A stretch of DNA of 64,000 bases from an uncultured Desulfobacter sp. (GCF_963677125.1 NZ_OY781882.1:3790501-3854500); one strand, 5' to 3'. Counted from the stretch's first letter, positions 36,836 through 46,259 are shown. The notes: a model not told the origin generated them from the letters alone. Translations and numbers: made by a program.

Positions 36836-39800
36836 TTGATGATAAAATCATGCCATCAGAAAAAAACTAAAGTGTTATTCTCAACTATATTTGTTTGTCT
36901 TTTCTCCTCTTGGATAATTTTCTGGCTTTACAGCACAGCACTTGCTCAGGACACATCACTTAAACGCGTACTTATTCTCCATTCCTACCACAAGGGGCAC
37001 AGCTGGAATGACAAAATATCTTTAGGTATTGAATCGGTGCTTAACGAAACCGAGCAAAATATGGAACTTTTTTTTGAATTTATGGATACAAAAAGAAATT
37101 ATGATAATCAACACCTTGAAAACCTGACACAATTATTGAAGCATAAATATAGGGATAAAGCCATTGATGTCGTTATTTCATCTGACGATCATGCCTTTAA
37201 TTTCCTTTTCAGCCACTCTGCCACCCTTTTTCCGGGAATACCCATCGCTTTCTGCGGCGTTAACGATTTTAAAAAATCATCAATTCCCAAAGACAAACAG
37301 TACACGGGCGTCATTGAGTCACCGGACCTGGAAAAAACGGTAGCGCTTGCAATGCAGTTGCATCCAAAGACAAAAAAAATATTCGCACTTGTGGATAAAA
37401 CTGTAAGCGGGATTGCGCTTCGAAAACAGCTTGGCGAAATTATTCCCCATTTTAATAAAAAAATAAATTTTGAACTGTCCAACGAAATAGAGAGACCATC
37501 AATAATTAAGCAGCTTAAAGAACTGCCCGAAGAGAGCATCGTCCTGTGGTTGACGCTGTTCTCTGATAAATATAACAATCGGATCAGTATAAATGACGTT
37601 AAAAAAATGCTTAAAAAACATTGCAACGTACCTGTATACAGCCTTTGGGAAGAATATTTAGGCATGGGAATCGTCGGTGGCAAGCTTATCAACGGATACT
37701 TTCAAGGTAAAACAGCAGCCACGATGGCGCAAAAGATCCTGCAGGGGGAAAAAGCAAACAATATTCCAATCATCAACAAGAGCCCCAACCCCTATGAGTT
37801 TGATTACAACCTTTTGTCACGATTTAATATAGACATTAAACAACTGCCTGCCGACAGTATCGTGATTAACCGGCCGGATTCATTTTACTCGCTCCACAGG
37901 CAGCTTGTATGGAGCATTGCCGCCTGTATGGTGATTCTCTTATCAATAATTGCCTTTCTCGGCTCACACATACTTTATCGCAAAAATGCTGAAAAACAGA
38001 TACGCAGCAGCAAGGAGCTTCTTGAAAAAATAATCAACAGCGTGCCCCAGTCTATTTTCTGGAAAGATAGGACGGGGCGTTATCTTGGCTGCAATAAGGC
38101 CTATGCATTGATAACCGGCGTAAAGGAGCCTTCCCGGATCATTGGATTGACATGCGCAGACTTACCAGGCTCCAGCGAAGAAATCGCAAACTTTCAGACC
38201 AATGACCGGAAAGTGATGGCAACAGGAAAACCCAAAACCAACATCATTGAAAAAACCCACAACGCTGACGGAAAACAGGCATGGATAAAAACCTCCATAG
38301 CCCCCTTGCAGGACGAAGAGGGGAAAATATTCGGGATGCTGGGAATCTTTGACGATATCACCAGGCAAAAAGAGATGGAAAAGGCCCTGGAAAAAAAAAT
38401 TATCACCCTGACCCTACCCCTTGATAATCCTGACGGAATTGAATTTGAAGATCTGTTTGATCTTAAAGAAACCCAAAAAATCCAAGATGAATTTGCCAAG
38501 GCTATGGGGGTTGCCTCTCTTATCACCCGGCCGGACGGAACCCCCATCACAGCACCGAGTAATTTTTGCAGATTTTGCTCAATGATTCGTTGCACCCCAA
38601 CAGGGTTGTCCAACTGTATCGCCTCTGACGAATCCCAGGGTCGGCCGATCAAAGGCGGGCCGAACATCAGCTGCTGCCTGAGCGCCGGAATACTGGGCGG
38701 CGTCGTTGCTGTTGAAATCCGGGGGCGGCATCTGGGCAGTTGGGGGATTGGCCAGGTACGGGACGAGAACAACCTCACAACAGAAAAACAGATTAAAGAA
38801 TATGCCCTTGGTATTGGGGCTGACCAAGAAGAATTAATCAAGGCATACAAAGAAATACCATCCATGTCCCGCAAGCATTTTGAAGATATTACCCAGGTCC
38901 TTTATAATCTGATAAATTATTGGTCCACCATGGCTTACCAGAATCTTCAGCAGGCCAGGCTGATCAGCGACCTGAAACGCTCGCAACATGAACGGGAACA
39001 ACTGCAATCCCAATTGATTCAGGCACAAAAAATGGAGGCCATCGGCCGCCTGGCAGGCGGGGTTGCCCATGATTTCAACAATATGTTGACCACCATTCTT
39101 GCAAATGCTGAAATAGCGCTTTTGACTATGCCGCCCGACGCTAAATTCACCAATAATATTAAAGAAATTGTGAAAGCATCAAAACAATCTTCAGATCTGA
39201 CCCGGCAGCTTCTTGGTTTTGCAAGGAAACAGGCCATCGCACCAAAAATTCTTGATCTGAACCAAGTAGTGGGTGACCTCACCAAGATGCTTCGCCGATT
39301 GATCGGAGAATCTATTGATCTGGAATGGAGGCCGTTAGCCGATCTTTGGCCGGTCAAAGCCGACACGGGACAAATCACTCAGATATTGACCAATCTGTGT
39401 GCCAATGCCCGCGACGGAATTCAAGGCGTGGGAAAAATAATCATAGAAACAGCCAATACGACCCTGGATAAGAATTACTGCATAACCCATGAAGCCGGCA
39501 TCCCCGGTGATTACACCTGCATTTGTGTCAGTGATACCGGATGTGGAATGACCAAGGAAACAATGGATAATATTTTTGAACCATTTTTCACAACAAAAAC
39601 CGAAGGCAAAGGTACGGGCTTGGGGCTTGCCACCGTATACGGTATTGTTCAGCAGAACAAGGGCGCAATTGAAGTCGACAGCGAATTAGACATTGGATCG
39701 ACATTTAAAATTTACTTTCCCCGCCACATGCCTCGTCAGGCGCCAAAACGAGAAGCAGCCTGTGAAAAAAATAAATTTTTAGGCAACGAGACAATCCTTG

Positions 39801-40165
39801 TGGTTGAAGACGACCCCGGAGTGCTTAAAATTGCGTTAACGATTCTTAAAGCACTGGGGTATTGTGTCCTCGTCGCAAACAATCCCCATGAAGCCATTAC
39901 CGTTTGCAAAGACTACACAAGTGCCGTTGACCTTCTCTTAACCGATGTGGTCATGCCGGACATGAGCGGACCGGAACTGGCCCAAGCGCTTATAAAAACG
40001 CGGCCCGACCTCAAAGTTTTGTTTATGTCCGGCTACTCTAAAGACATGATCAGGCACCACGGCATACATGATGAGATTACCCAATTCATCGGCAAGCCTT
40101 TTTCTGCTCAATCCCTTTCTGAAAAAATTCGAAAAATTTTTGATGGTAAGGACGCAGAAGGATAA
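36836..40165 (+). CDS. Hybrid histidine kinase: periplasmic binding domain, PAS, PocR, HisKA, HATPase, REC
   Basis: The 1109-residue protein has a signal/anchor ending ALAQ, an ABC-type substrate-binding domain outside (~44-340, VLILHSYHKGHSWND, GVIESPDLEKTV), a membrane helix (~355-378), a PAS domain (~390-520), and a PocR ligand domain (~532-702) with clustered Cys (CRFCSMIRCTPTGLSNC, CCLSAG). HisKA follows with phospho-His about 745 (GGVAHDFNNML), then HATPase and a C-terminal receiver (~985-1105, TDVVMPDMSG). The PocR fold senses small metabolites such as propanediol in its founding member. It may sense the solute of the neighbouring TRAP system (inference from adjacency). Confidence 0.92.
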   Translation: MMIKSCHQKKTKVLFSTIFVCLFSSWIIFWLYSTALAQDTSLKRVLILHSYHKGHSWNDKISLGIESVLNETEQNMELFFEFMDTKRNYDNQHLENLTQLLKHKYRDKAIDVVISSDDHAFNFLFSHSATLFPGIPIAFCGVNDFKKSSIPKDKQYTGVIESPDLEKTVALAMQLHPKTKKIFALVDKTVSGIALRKQLGEIIPHFNKKINFELSNEIERPSIIKQLKELPEESIVLWLTLFSDKYNNRISINDVKKMLKKHCNVPVYSLWEEYLGMGIVGGKLINGYFQGKTAATMAQKILQGEKANNIPIINKSPNPYEFDYNLLSRFNIDIKQLPADSIVINRPDSFYSLHRQLVWSIAACMVILLSIIAFLGSHILYRKNAEKQIRSSKELLEKIINSVPQSIFWKDRTGRYLGCNKAYALITGVKEPSRIIGLTCADLPGSSEEIANFQTNDRKVMATGKPKTNIIEKTHNADGKQAWIKTSIAPLQDEEGKIFGMLGIFDDITRQKEMEKALEKKIITLTLPLDNPDGIEFEDLFDLKETQKIQDEFAKAMGVASLITRPDGTPITAPSNFCRFCSMIRCTPTGLSNCIASDESQGRPIKGGPNISCCLSAGILGGVVAVEIRGRHLGSWGIGQVRDENNLTTEKQIKEYALGIGADQEELIKAYKEIPSMSRKHFEDITQVLYNLINYWSTMAYQNLQQARLISDLKRSQHEREQLQSQLIQAQKMEAIGRLAGGVAHDFNNMLTTILANAEIALLTMPPDAKFTNNIKEIVKASKQSSDLTRQLLGFARKQAIAPKILDLNQVVGDLTKMLRRLIGESIDLEWRPLADLWPVKADTGQITQILTNLCANARDGIQGVGKIIIETANTTLDKNYCITHEAGIPGDYTCICVSDTGCGMTKETMDNIFEPFFTTKTEGKGTGLGLATVYGIVQQNKGAIEVDSELDIGSTFKIYFPRHMPRQAPKREAACEKNKFLGNETILVVEDDPGVLKIALTILKALGYCVLVANNPHEAITVCKDYTSAVDLLLTDVVMPDMSGPELAQALIKTRPDLKVLFMSGYSKDMIRHHGIHDEITQFIGKPFSAQSLSEKIRKIFDGKDAEG

Positions 40166-40180
40166 CCGTTGCGTGTCAGG

Positions 40181-40567
40181 TCAGGCATCCAGTTTTCTAA
40201 CAAACGCCTTGAATTTCATAAAATTTTTATGGTTCATGGCGTGTTCCATGCGGCACGCGGTTTGTTCTGCAACATTTTCATCAAGCTCCACATGTTTGAA
40301 TAAAAAATGCTTGAACACATTATGACGGGTTGTAATCTCTTTTGCGATTTTATCTCCTTTGGGGGTCAAGGTGATATAGCCGTACGGTTCATAATTGATC
40401 AATTTTCGGTCAGCCAATTTTTTAAGTGTACCGGTCACGGACCCGCATTTAATATTCAGTCTTTCGGCAATATCTTTTGACCGGGCAACCGTATTCATGA
40501 CCTGGAGTTCCAGTATGACTTCAAGATAGTCTTCAAGACTTTCGGAAAGGGTGTGTTCGCTGTTCAT
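40181..40567 (-). CDS. DtxR/MntR-type metal-dependent repressor
   Basis: Started at the ATG with a GGAG 9 nt upstream, the product has 128 residues: an N-terminal winged helix (SLEDYLEVILEL, RSKDIAERLNIKCGSVTGTLKKLADRKLINYEPYGYITLTPKG) and a dimerisation part with likely metal ligands (RHNVFKHFLFKHVELDE, ACRMEHAMNHK). The frame extends upstream but only through the hairpin and Gly-rich gene, so the longer form is wrong. Such repressors use Fe2+ or Mn2+ as co-repressor. The feo operon 13 kb away is a possible target. It lacks the SH3-like domain of DtxR itself, as MntR does. Confidence 0.88.
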   Translation of the reverse strand: MNSEHTLSESLEDYLEVILELQVMNTVARSKDIAERLNIKCGSVTGTLKKLADRKLINYEPYGYITLTPKGDKIAKEITTRHNVFKHFLFKHVELDENVAEQTACRMEHAMNHKNFMKFKAFVRKLDA

Positions 40568-40594
40568 GGATATAATCTCCAATATTGAAGTGCT

Positions 40595-40626
40595 ATCAAG
40601 CAACCGGATTATTCCGGTTGCTTGAT
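40595..40626. terminator. 13-bp-stem hairpin between the Gly-rich gene and the DtxR gene
   Basis: ATCAAGCAACCGG and its exact complement are separated by ATTATT. It lies just past the stop of the leftward Gly-rich gene and 28 bp before the repressor start. There is no T-run, so it may terminate, protect the 3' end or attenuate readthrough. Confidence 0.6.
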
Positions 40627-40637
40627 CGGTTTTATAA

Positions 40638-40814
40638 TTACCAGGCCTGTCTGCCCTGGCCCCGGCCTTTTTGGCCCTGGCCCTGGCCCCGGCCCTGCCC
40701 TGTGCCGGCCCCGCATCTTCCGGGACCACCCTGGCATCTGCCCTGGCCTGCCCGGTTTCCTTTACCGCCCTGGCCGTTGCACCGGCCGCCGGCTTTATTT
40801 TGTTGTTTATTCAT
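40638..40814 (-). CDS. Small Gly/Gln/Arg-rich protein
   Basis: A 58-residue product of almost pure low complexity (GQGGKGNRAGQGRCQGG, GQGRGQGQGQKGRGQGRQ) starts at an ATG with an unusually strong ribosome site AAAGGAGGTGAT, 4 nt away. Three Cys are present. Small Gly-rich proteins often accompany DUF134 and NifX-like genes in anaerobes. The DUF134 gene ends 13 bp upstream, so they share an operon. RNA or nucleotide binding is a guess from composition. Confidence 0.65.
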   Translation of the reverse strand: MNKQQNKAGGRCNGQGGKGNRAGQGRCQGGPGRCGAGTGQGRGQGQGQKGRGQGRQAW

Positions 40815-40827
40815 GGTATCACCTCCT

Positions 40828-41169
40828 TTAACGTTCCTGGGAATTTCTGCACCCATGCCGCCACCCCCTGCCCTTTCCCCGGCCCCGCATCTCATAGCAG
40901 CCGCCCTGAACGGTCAGCCGTTTGGCTGTCACCAGAGATTCCGCGATTTTATAGCGCGCGGTTTTTAAAACTCTTCCAACGGTTTGTCGGGAAACATCCA
41001 TCACCTGCGCAGCGCCGGATTGATCCATACCCTCATAATCTATGAGTTTAAGGACTTCAAATTCTTCCAAGGACAGAATTACCTCTCCGGTCTCCATAGT
41101 TCCTCTGGGCTTGAAGCCTTTAATGGCCGGTTTGGATGAAATACATCTGGGTCGCTTGGGTCTTGGCAT
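40828..41169 (-). CDS. DUF134 predicted DNA-binding protein
   Basis: The 113-residue protein matches DUF134: MPRPKRPRCI at the start, VILSLEEFEVLKLIDYEGMDQSGAAQVMDVSRQTVGRVL (sigma-70 region 4-like helix-turn-helix), and YKIAESLVTAKRLTVQGG. Its basic Gly-rich tail ends RGRGKGRGWRHGCRN. Two opposed copies of a 14-bp palindrome lie just upstream and are plausible autoregulatory operators. Confidence 0.88.
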   Translation of the reverse strand: MPRPKRPRCISSKPAIKGFKPRGTMETGEVILSLEEFEVLKLIDYEGMDQSGAAQVMDVSRQTVGRVLKTARYKIAESLVTAKRLTVQGGCYEMRGRGKGRGWRHGCRNSQER

Positions 41170-41184
41170 ATTTTTTCCTTGTTA

Positions 41185-41250
41185 TGATCATTTGATCAAA
41201 ATATAGTTACAAGCAGTGATTGTGTCAAGGATTTTTTGATCAAATGATCA
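41185..41250. promoter_or_regulatory. Twin palindromic operators upstream of the DUF134 gene
   Basis: TGATCATTTGATCA (41185-41198) and TGATCAAATGATCA (41237-41250) are reverse complements of each other, each in AT-rich context extending the match (TTTTGATCAAATGATCA). Centres are 52 bp apart, close to five helical turns. They sit 16-81 bp before the DUF134 start, where a promoter should be. Confidence 0.75.
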
Positions 41251-41332
41251 AAATTAGGCGTATCATAGTCATTAATCCACGGAATGGCAAGTTAGGGCAG
41301 AGGTTTTGTCTTCTTTATTCCACCTGCGGTTA

Positions 41333-42490
41333 TCAATGCCTTCTTGCAGCAAGAAACCGCCCCAGGCGATCCATGGCTTCAGAAAGTTTTTCTCGGCCTA
41401 TGGTGCAGGCAATGCGGATACACCCCTCACAGGATAGCCCGAATGGGTATCCGGGTACCACCACGACTTTTTCCTCTTTTATCAGATCCAGGGCAAATTG
41501 CCTGGATTGGTTGGTGATGCTGGAGATGTCGGCAAATACGTAAAAACTGCCTTGGGGTCGATTGACCCGAACCTCCGGCATGGCTTCAAGCCGCGAACAA
41601 ACCAGATCCATCCGGCGTTCAAAAGTATCGGACATCTGTTTAATCACCTCATCCGGCGTATCCAGGGCTGCAAGGGCTGCCCGCTGGCTCACACTGGACG
41701 CACAGGCTATGGCGTAGTTACCCACTTTTACCATCTGATCAATGACAGGTTGGGGCCCATAGGCAAATCCCACCCGCCATCCGGTCATGGCATAGGTTTT
41801 GGAAAAAGAATTAATGACAAGGGAATGGTTCTCCATCCCCGGACAATTATAAATGGATGCGGCCCGGCCTGCAAAGGAGATACGGTCATACACCTCATCA
41901 GACACCACACAAAGATCATGGGCCTTGGCAATGGCTGCGATCTCTTCCAAAAGGCTTTTGGGCACCACCGTGCCGGTGGGATTATTGGGCGAATTAATCA
42001 AAATAATTTTTGTTTTTGACGTGATGGCCGCTTCAATGTCAGCCGGATCCGGTAAAAACCCTTTATCAAATCCCGAAGGCACATATTTGGGAACGGCATG
42101 GGCCAGGGTAATATGGGCCAGGTAATCCGGGAAATGGGGTTCGACAACAATGATTTCATCCCCTGGATCCATAAGGGTCCTAAAGGCGTTTGCAAGGCCG
42201 TTCATTGCCCCATGGGTGATGATGATGCACTCAGGGGGAACGGGTTTGCCAAGGTCCTTTGACAGGCAACAGGATAATTTTTCGATGAGCTCAGGATCGC
42301 CTTTGGCATGGGTATAGTGGGTATGGCCTTTCCGGGCATCTTCAAAGGATTTCTCGATAATGGGGGCCGGGGTATCAAAGTCAGGTTCGCCGATGCCAAG
42401 TGAAATGACATCTTCATACTGGGCTGCGACTTGACTCATTTCCCGTATTACGCTGTATCGCAAAGATTTAATGTTTTTAGAAATATACAA
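41333..42490 (-). CDS. PLP-dependent class I/II aminotransferase
   Basis: The 385-residue protein is a fold-type I aminotransferase of the aspartate family: ISLGIGEPDFDTP, INSPNNPTGTVV, VVSDEVYDRISF, and the PLP Lys in NSFSKTYAMTGWR. It moves amino groups between an amino acid and a 2-oxo acid; the substrate (aspartate, aromatic or alanine) is not resolved. It stands alone, leftward, opposite hisD. Confidence 0.93.
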   Translation of the reverse strand: MYISKNIKSLRYSVIREMSQVAAQYEDVISLGIGEPDFDTPAPIIEKSFEDARKGHTHYTHAKGDPELIEKLSCCLSKDLGKPVPPECIIITHGAMNGLANAFRTLMDPGDEIIVVEPHFPDYLAHITLAHAVPKYVPSGFDKGFLPDPADIEAAITSKTKIILINSPNNPTGTVVPKSLLEEIAAIAKAHDLCVVSDEVYDRISFAGRAASIYNCPGMENHSLVINSFSKTYAMTGWRVGFAYGPQPVIDQMVKVGNYAIACASSVSQRAALAALDTPDEVIKQMSDTFERRMDLVCSRLEAMPEVRVNRPQGSFYVFADISSITNQSRQFALDLIKEEKVVVVPGYPFGLSCEGCIRIACTIGREKLSEAMDRLGRFLAARRH

Positions 42491-42814
42491 AATTTTTCCC
42501 TTAAAAAAAGTACTTATAAATATACGGCAAAACGCGCTGCCGGGGCGTTTTCTGTCAACGGCACAATGGTATAATAAAGGCTGCTGGTGTCAATGGGAAA
42601 ATCCATTCAAAACAATACCCATTTAATCAGTGTCTGAACCTTAAGCCCATATCCTGGTCTTGTTTCAATTTTTTTAAATCTATTTGGACTTGACATTGGT
42701 TTTCTGTGTTAAAAATTGTTATATATTATCTTTTATTCAGCGGCCCTGTTTCTCATTGGAAACAATAGAGACACCTTTTTGGCCAAAAAGGAACATAAGT
42801 TAAAGAGACACACC
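42491..42814. other. Divergent promoter region of aminotransferase and hisD with an 18-bp palindrome
   Basis: The gap includes a TTGACA (42690-42695) without a convincing -10 box. CCTTTTTGGCCAAAAAGG (42774-42791) is a perfect 18-nt palindrome 23 bp before the hisD start codon, a candidate operator. No histidine leader peptide with a His run was found. The reading frame of hisD is open upstream to 42716 but lacks a ribosome site there. Confidence 0.5.
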
Positions 42815-44113
42815 ATGAAAATATTTAATTACCCCTCCCCGGAAGCGGAAAAACGGGTTCAGGATACCATAGACAGAGGTTTAGGATTTTCCAGGGAAGA
42901 TCAGGACAATGTCCAGGCATTTTTAGATGATGTTAAACAAAGAGGGGATGAGGCCCTCATCGAATACACCAACAAATTTGATTCCCCGGCTGTTACCCTG
43001 GATACGTTCAAAGTGACGGAGCAGGAGTTTGAAGATGCCCTGGAACAGATGACCCCGCAGTTTTTAAAGGCCCTTGATCGGGCCGTTGAACAGCTGACCG
43101 CCTTTCACAGCCGCCAGAGGGAGAATTCATGGATGGATACCCCCAGAAACGGGGTGATGGTCGGTCAGATGGTCCGGCCGGTGGCAGCGGCAGGCATCTA
43201 TGCCCCCGGTGCCAAAGGCGGTAAAACCCCCCTGGTCTCATCTGTCCTCATGGGCGGAATTCCGGCCAAGGTGGCAGGTGTAAAATCAATCTCTTTGATG
43301 ACGCCGCCCATGGCTGACGGAAAAATCAATCCCCATCTTCTTGCCGCAGCCCGGGCCGTGGGAATTGATTCGGTATTCAAGGCAGGTTCTGCCTGGGCCA
43401 TTGGGGCACTGGCTTACGGAACGACCCAGGTGCCTAAGGTTGATGTGATTGTGGGGCCGGGAAATATTTATGTCACCCTTGCCAAAAAAATTGTCTCCGG
43501 AACCGTTGGTATTGATATGATTGCAGGCCCCAGTGAAATTCTGATCATTGCAGATAAAACCGCAGATCCTGAATGTATTGCCGCAGACCTGCTTTCCCAG
43601 GCAGAGCATGATATGCTGGCATCGGCGATACTGGTGACCGATTCCCAGGATCTGGCGAAAAAGGTCGCGGCTGCAATCGGCCCCCAGCTTGATGCGCTGC
43701 CCCGCAAGGAAATTGCCGAACCGGCCATAAATAATTTCGGTGCCATTTTAGTGGTACCGGATATTGATACGGCCATTGACCTGTCCAACCGCCTGGCGCC
43801 TGAACACCTTGAAGTGATCGTGGAATCGCCGTTTGACTATATTGACAGGATTCAAAATGCAGGCGCTTTGTTTCTGGGACCGAACACACCCGAACCCATG
43901 GGCGACTATATTGCAGGCCCCAACCATGTGCTGCCCACAGCAGGTACGGCCCGGTTTTCATCGGCCTTGAGCGTCTCTCATTTCACCAAGAAAACCAGTT
44001 TGATCCATTATTCAAAAGCCGCCTTTGAAAAAGAAGCAGATGATGTGATGACCCTGGCCCGGACCGAAGGCCTGGATGCCCATGCCAATTCAGTAAAAAT
44101 ACGGCGGAAGTAA
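42815..44113 (+). CDS. hisD: Histidinol dehydrogenase
   Basis: From the ATG at 42815 the product has 432 residues, the usual HisD length. Motifs include YAPGAKGGKTPLVSSVLMG, VDVIVGPGNIYVTLAKK, GIDMIAGPSEILIIAD, SQAEHDMLASAILVT, RLAPEHLEVI and NHVLPTAGTARFSSAL. It oxidises histidinol to histidine in two NAD-dependent steps with a zinc ion. No other his gene is adjacent. Confidence 0.95.
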   Translation: MKIFNYPSPEAEKRVQDTIDRGLGFSREDQDNVQAFLDDVKQRGDEALIEYTNKFDSPAVTLDTFKVTEQEFEDALEQMTPQFLKALDRAVEQLTAFHSRQRENSWMDTPRNGVMVGQMVRPVAAAGIYAPGAKGGKTPLVSSVLMGGIPAKVAGVKSISLMTPPMADGKINPHLLAAARAVGIDSVFKAGSAWAIGALAYGTTQVPKVDVIVGPGNIYVTLAKKIVSGTVGIDMIAGPSEILIIADKTADPECIAADLLSQAEHDMLASAILVTDSQDLAKKVAAAIGPQLDALPRKEIAEPAINNFGAILVVPDIDTAIDLSNRLAPEHLEVIVESPFDYIDRIQNAGALFLGPNTPEPMGDYIAGPNHVLPTAGTARFSSALSVSHFTKKTSLIHYSKAAFEKEADDVMTLARTEGLDAHANSVKIRRK

Positions 44114-44130
44114 CCGCCCTTATATCAGTT

Positions 44131-44166
44131 GGGCTGAACCTGGATATCGACAGGCCGGGTCAGCCC
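44131..44166. repeat. REP-like hairpin after hisD
   Basis: GGGCTGAACC...GGGTCAGCCC folds into an imperfect hairpin followed by ATGCCGGATCATGGGCC. It resembles the hairpins after floA and after the Cys-rich gene in size, arms and the CATGGGC edge. It separates convergent hisD and the kinase gene. Confidence 0.55.
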
Positions 44167-44183
44167 ATGCCGGATCATGGGCC

Positions 44184-45932
44184 TTACAAATCTTCAAGGG
44201 CCTGTTTCAACGCCGTGATAGAGAAAGGCTTGGACAAAGCCGCAGAAAATCCGAACAACGCATGGTTTTCCATGACCGCATCATTGGAATAGCCCGAAGA
44301 GACAATGCCCTTGATCCCAGGATTCAGTGCAAGCAGTTTTTCCATGGTCTCTTCACCTCCCATACCATGCTTCACTTCAAGGTCAAGAATCACCTTACCG
44401 ATAATTTTACCTTCCACAAGACAGGCCTGATATTTTTTCACCGCTTCTTCGCCGGACTTGGCAAGAATCGGCTCGTAACCCAGCCGGGTAAGAATTATTT
44501 CGGTAATTTCCAAAATCATGGCATCGTCATCCATACACAGGACAAGGGGTTTTCGGGTAGCTGCCCTGGCAGGTCTTATGATTTGGGCTTCCACCTCCTT
44601 GGGCTTACGTGTATCTTTGGTGGTATCTTTGGTCTCTTTGGATGTATCTTTTGGAAAAATGGGCAAAATGATATCCACGCAAGTACCCTGGCCCAAGGAC
44701 GATCGAACCTGAATATTGCCCTGGTGATTTTTCACAATGGCCCAGGCGACGGAGAGCCCCAGTCCGGTTCCCCGATTCCCTCCTTTGGGTTTGGTGGAAA
44801 AATAGGGATTAAAAATTTTTTCTAAATCATCCGACTTGATCCCTCTGCCCTGGTCCGTGACAGAGATGACAATCATGCCTTTTCTTTTGCCATAAAGCTG
44901 GGCCGTTACCTTCACCGGATGCTTATTGTCCATAGCTTCTGATGCATTGATAACAACATTTTTAAGCGCTTCATTGAGGGCTTCACGGTCTGCTTCAATA
45001 ACAGGAGGCAGATCAGAGGCCTCAAACAGCGACACAATATTTTTTTCCTGTTTCAGTTGGTCAAGGGTAGCGTTAATAAATCCTGTCAAATCAATGTGGG
45101 TTTTAATACCCACGGTACTGCTGCTTGAAAAAATTACAAATTTAGCCGCCAGATTTTTTGCCTGCAGGACCGATTGTTCTGCGTCATCCAAATATCCCCT
45201 TATGGTTCCACTCGCCGCCGCCATCTGGGCTAAATTAATATTGCCGAGCGTAACGGAAAGGGTGTTATTAAAATCATGGGCAATGCCGCCGGCCAATGTG
45301 GCGATGGCTTCAAGCTTCTGGCTGCGGACCAGGCGTTCCTTGGCCTTGCTGAGATCATTCTCCGCCTGCTTTTTTTTAATGGCCGTGGCAATGGTATCCG
45401 AAACAAAACTTAGCAGTTCCACATGCGATTGATTGTATTTGACGGCATTGGTATAACTTTTTACTGCCATCACGCCGATAACTTCATCCTTGACCATCAA
45501 CGGAATCCCCAGCCAGTTTTTAGGCAGCTTGCCGATCACCCGGCCTTTGGACTCAAGATCCATCAGTTGCTGCTCATCCAGCAGTAACGGTGCTTTATTT
45601 ATAATAACATCACCGGTCAACGAAGGCTTTTCAGAAAAATTGTATATCCATTCAGGAGATAAGTCTGACTGCTGGTCCCTTCGAAATACGTATTGTATGG
45701 ATTTTTGATCTCTATGATAAATTGCGATAAAAAAATTGGAGATATCCATAAGATCTGATACCCGTTTGTATATGGAGGCATACAGATCCGCAAGGGAATC
45801 ACAAGAATTTAAATCGGATGCAATATAAAACAACGTTCTATTGATCAATTCTGCCCGGCGGGCGCCCTGGACGGAGCGCTCCAGCTGTTTGATCTGTTGT
45901 TCAAGCATTTCGTAACTAGGTTTATCGCTCAT
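44184..45932 (-). CDS. Cytoplasmic hybrid histidine kinase (GAF-HisKA-HATPase-REC)
   Basis: The 582-residue protein has a short coiled coil, a GAF domain (~25-175), HisKA with phospho-His in LAGGIAHDFNNTLS, an HATPase (FNPYFSTKPKGGNRGTGLGLSV), a Thr/Lys-rich linker (KDTSKETKDTTKDTRK), and a C-terminal receiver (VLCMDDDAMILE, phospho-Asp in VILDLEVKHGMGGEE). It has no membrane helix. The GAF domain would bind a soluble ligand. No partner regulator is adjacent. Confidence 0.92.
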   Translation of the reverse strand: MSDKPSYEMLEQQIKQLERSVQGARRAELINRTLFYIASDLNSCDSLADLYASIYKRVSDLMDISNFFIAIYHRDQKSIQYVFRRDQQSDLSPEWIYNFSEKPSLTGDVIINKAPLLLDEQQLMDLESKGRVIGKLPKNWLGIPLMVKDEVIGVMAVKSYTNAVKYNQSHVELLSFVSDTIATAIKKKQAENDLSKAKERLVRSQKLEAIATLAGGIAHDFNNTLSVTLGNINLAQMAAASGTIRGYLDDAEQSVLQAKNLAAKFVIFSSSSTVGIKTHIDLTGFINATLDQLKQEKNIVSLFEASDLPPVIEADREALNEALKNVVINASEAMDNKHPVKVTAQLYGKRKGMIVISVTDQGRGIKSDDLEKIFNPYFSTKPKGGNRGTGLGLSVAWAIVKNHQGNIQVRSSLGQGTCVDIILPIFPKDTSKETKDTTKDTRKPKEVEAQIIRPARAATRKPLVLCMDDDAMILEITEIILTRLGYEPILAKSGEEAVKKYQACLVEGKIIGKVILDLEVKHGMGGEETMEKLLALNPGIKGIVSSGYSNDAVMENHALFGFSAALSKPFSITALKQALEDL

Positions 45933-46259
45933 TTAAGTCTTACCTGTAATAGAATGTCTCTTCTTCTTTTTCTTTAAGGGGCTTTTTTAGATAAAGCGGC
46001 GGTCGTATCTCAGATGTAACATACGTACCCTATTTGTGGATACTGTTGCCTTGTTATCTTATGATATTAATTACCCCAACATCGAGGAATACTATTCCCC
46101 AGGCCATGGCTAATGTCTTTTTGAACACGACTTGGAAGCATGTATAGTATATGATTTTAACAAAAGCATCAAGTCACGAACGGCCAAAGCGTTGCAAACA
46201 GTCACCGCATGATCAAAATATAATTGTCAATCCAGTGATTTTTCAGCCGGGCAATGGAT
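45933..46259. other. Intergenic region, nothing recognised
   Basis: This AT-rich gap lies between two leftward genes and should contain the kinase promoter. No repeats, RNA structure or coding remnant were recognised. Confidence 0.3.

Noticed and set aside
40568..40729. N-terminal extension of the DtxR-like gene
   Set aside because: It would be an Ala/Gly/Arg-rich translation of the Gly-rich gene and a hairpin in another frame; the downstream ATG has a good ribosome site and the conserved start.
40585..40968. Pro-rich open frames on the plus strand
   Set aside because: They are antisense readings of the Gly-rich and DUF134 genes with Pro/Trp/Leu bias typical of shadows.
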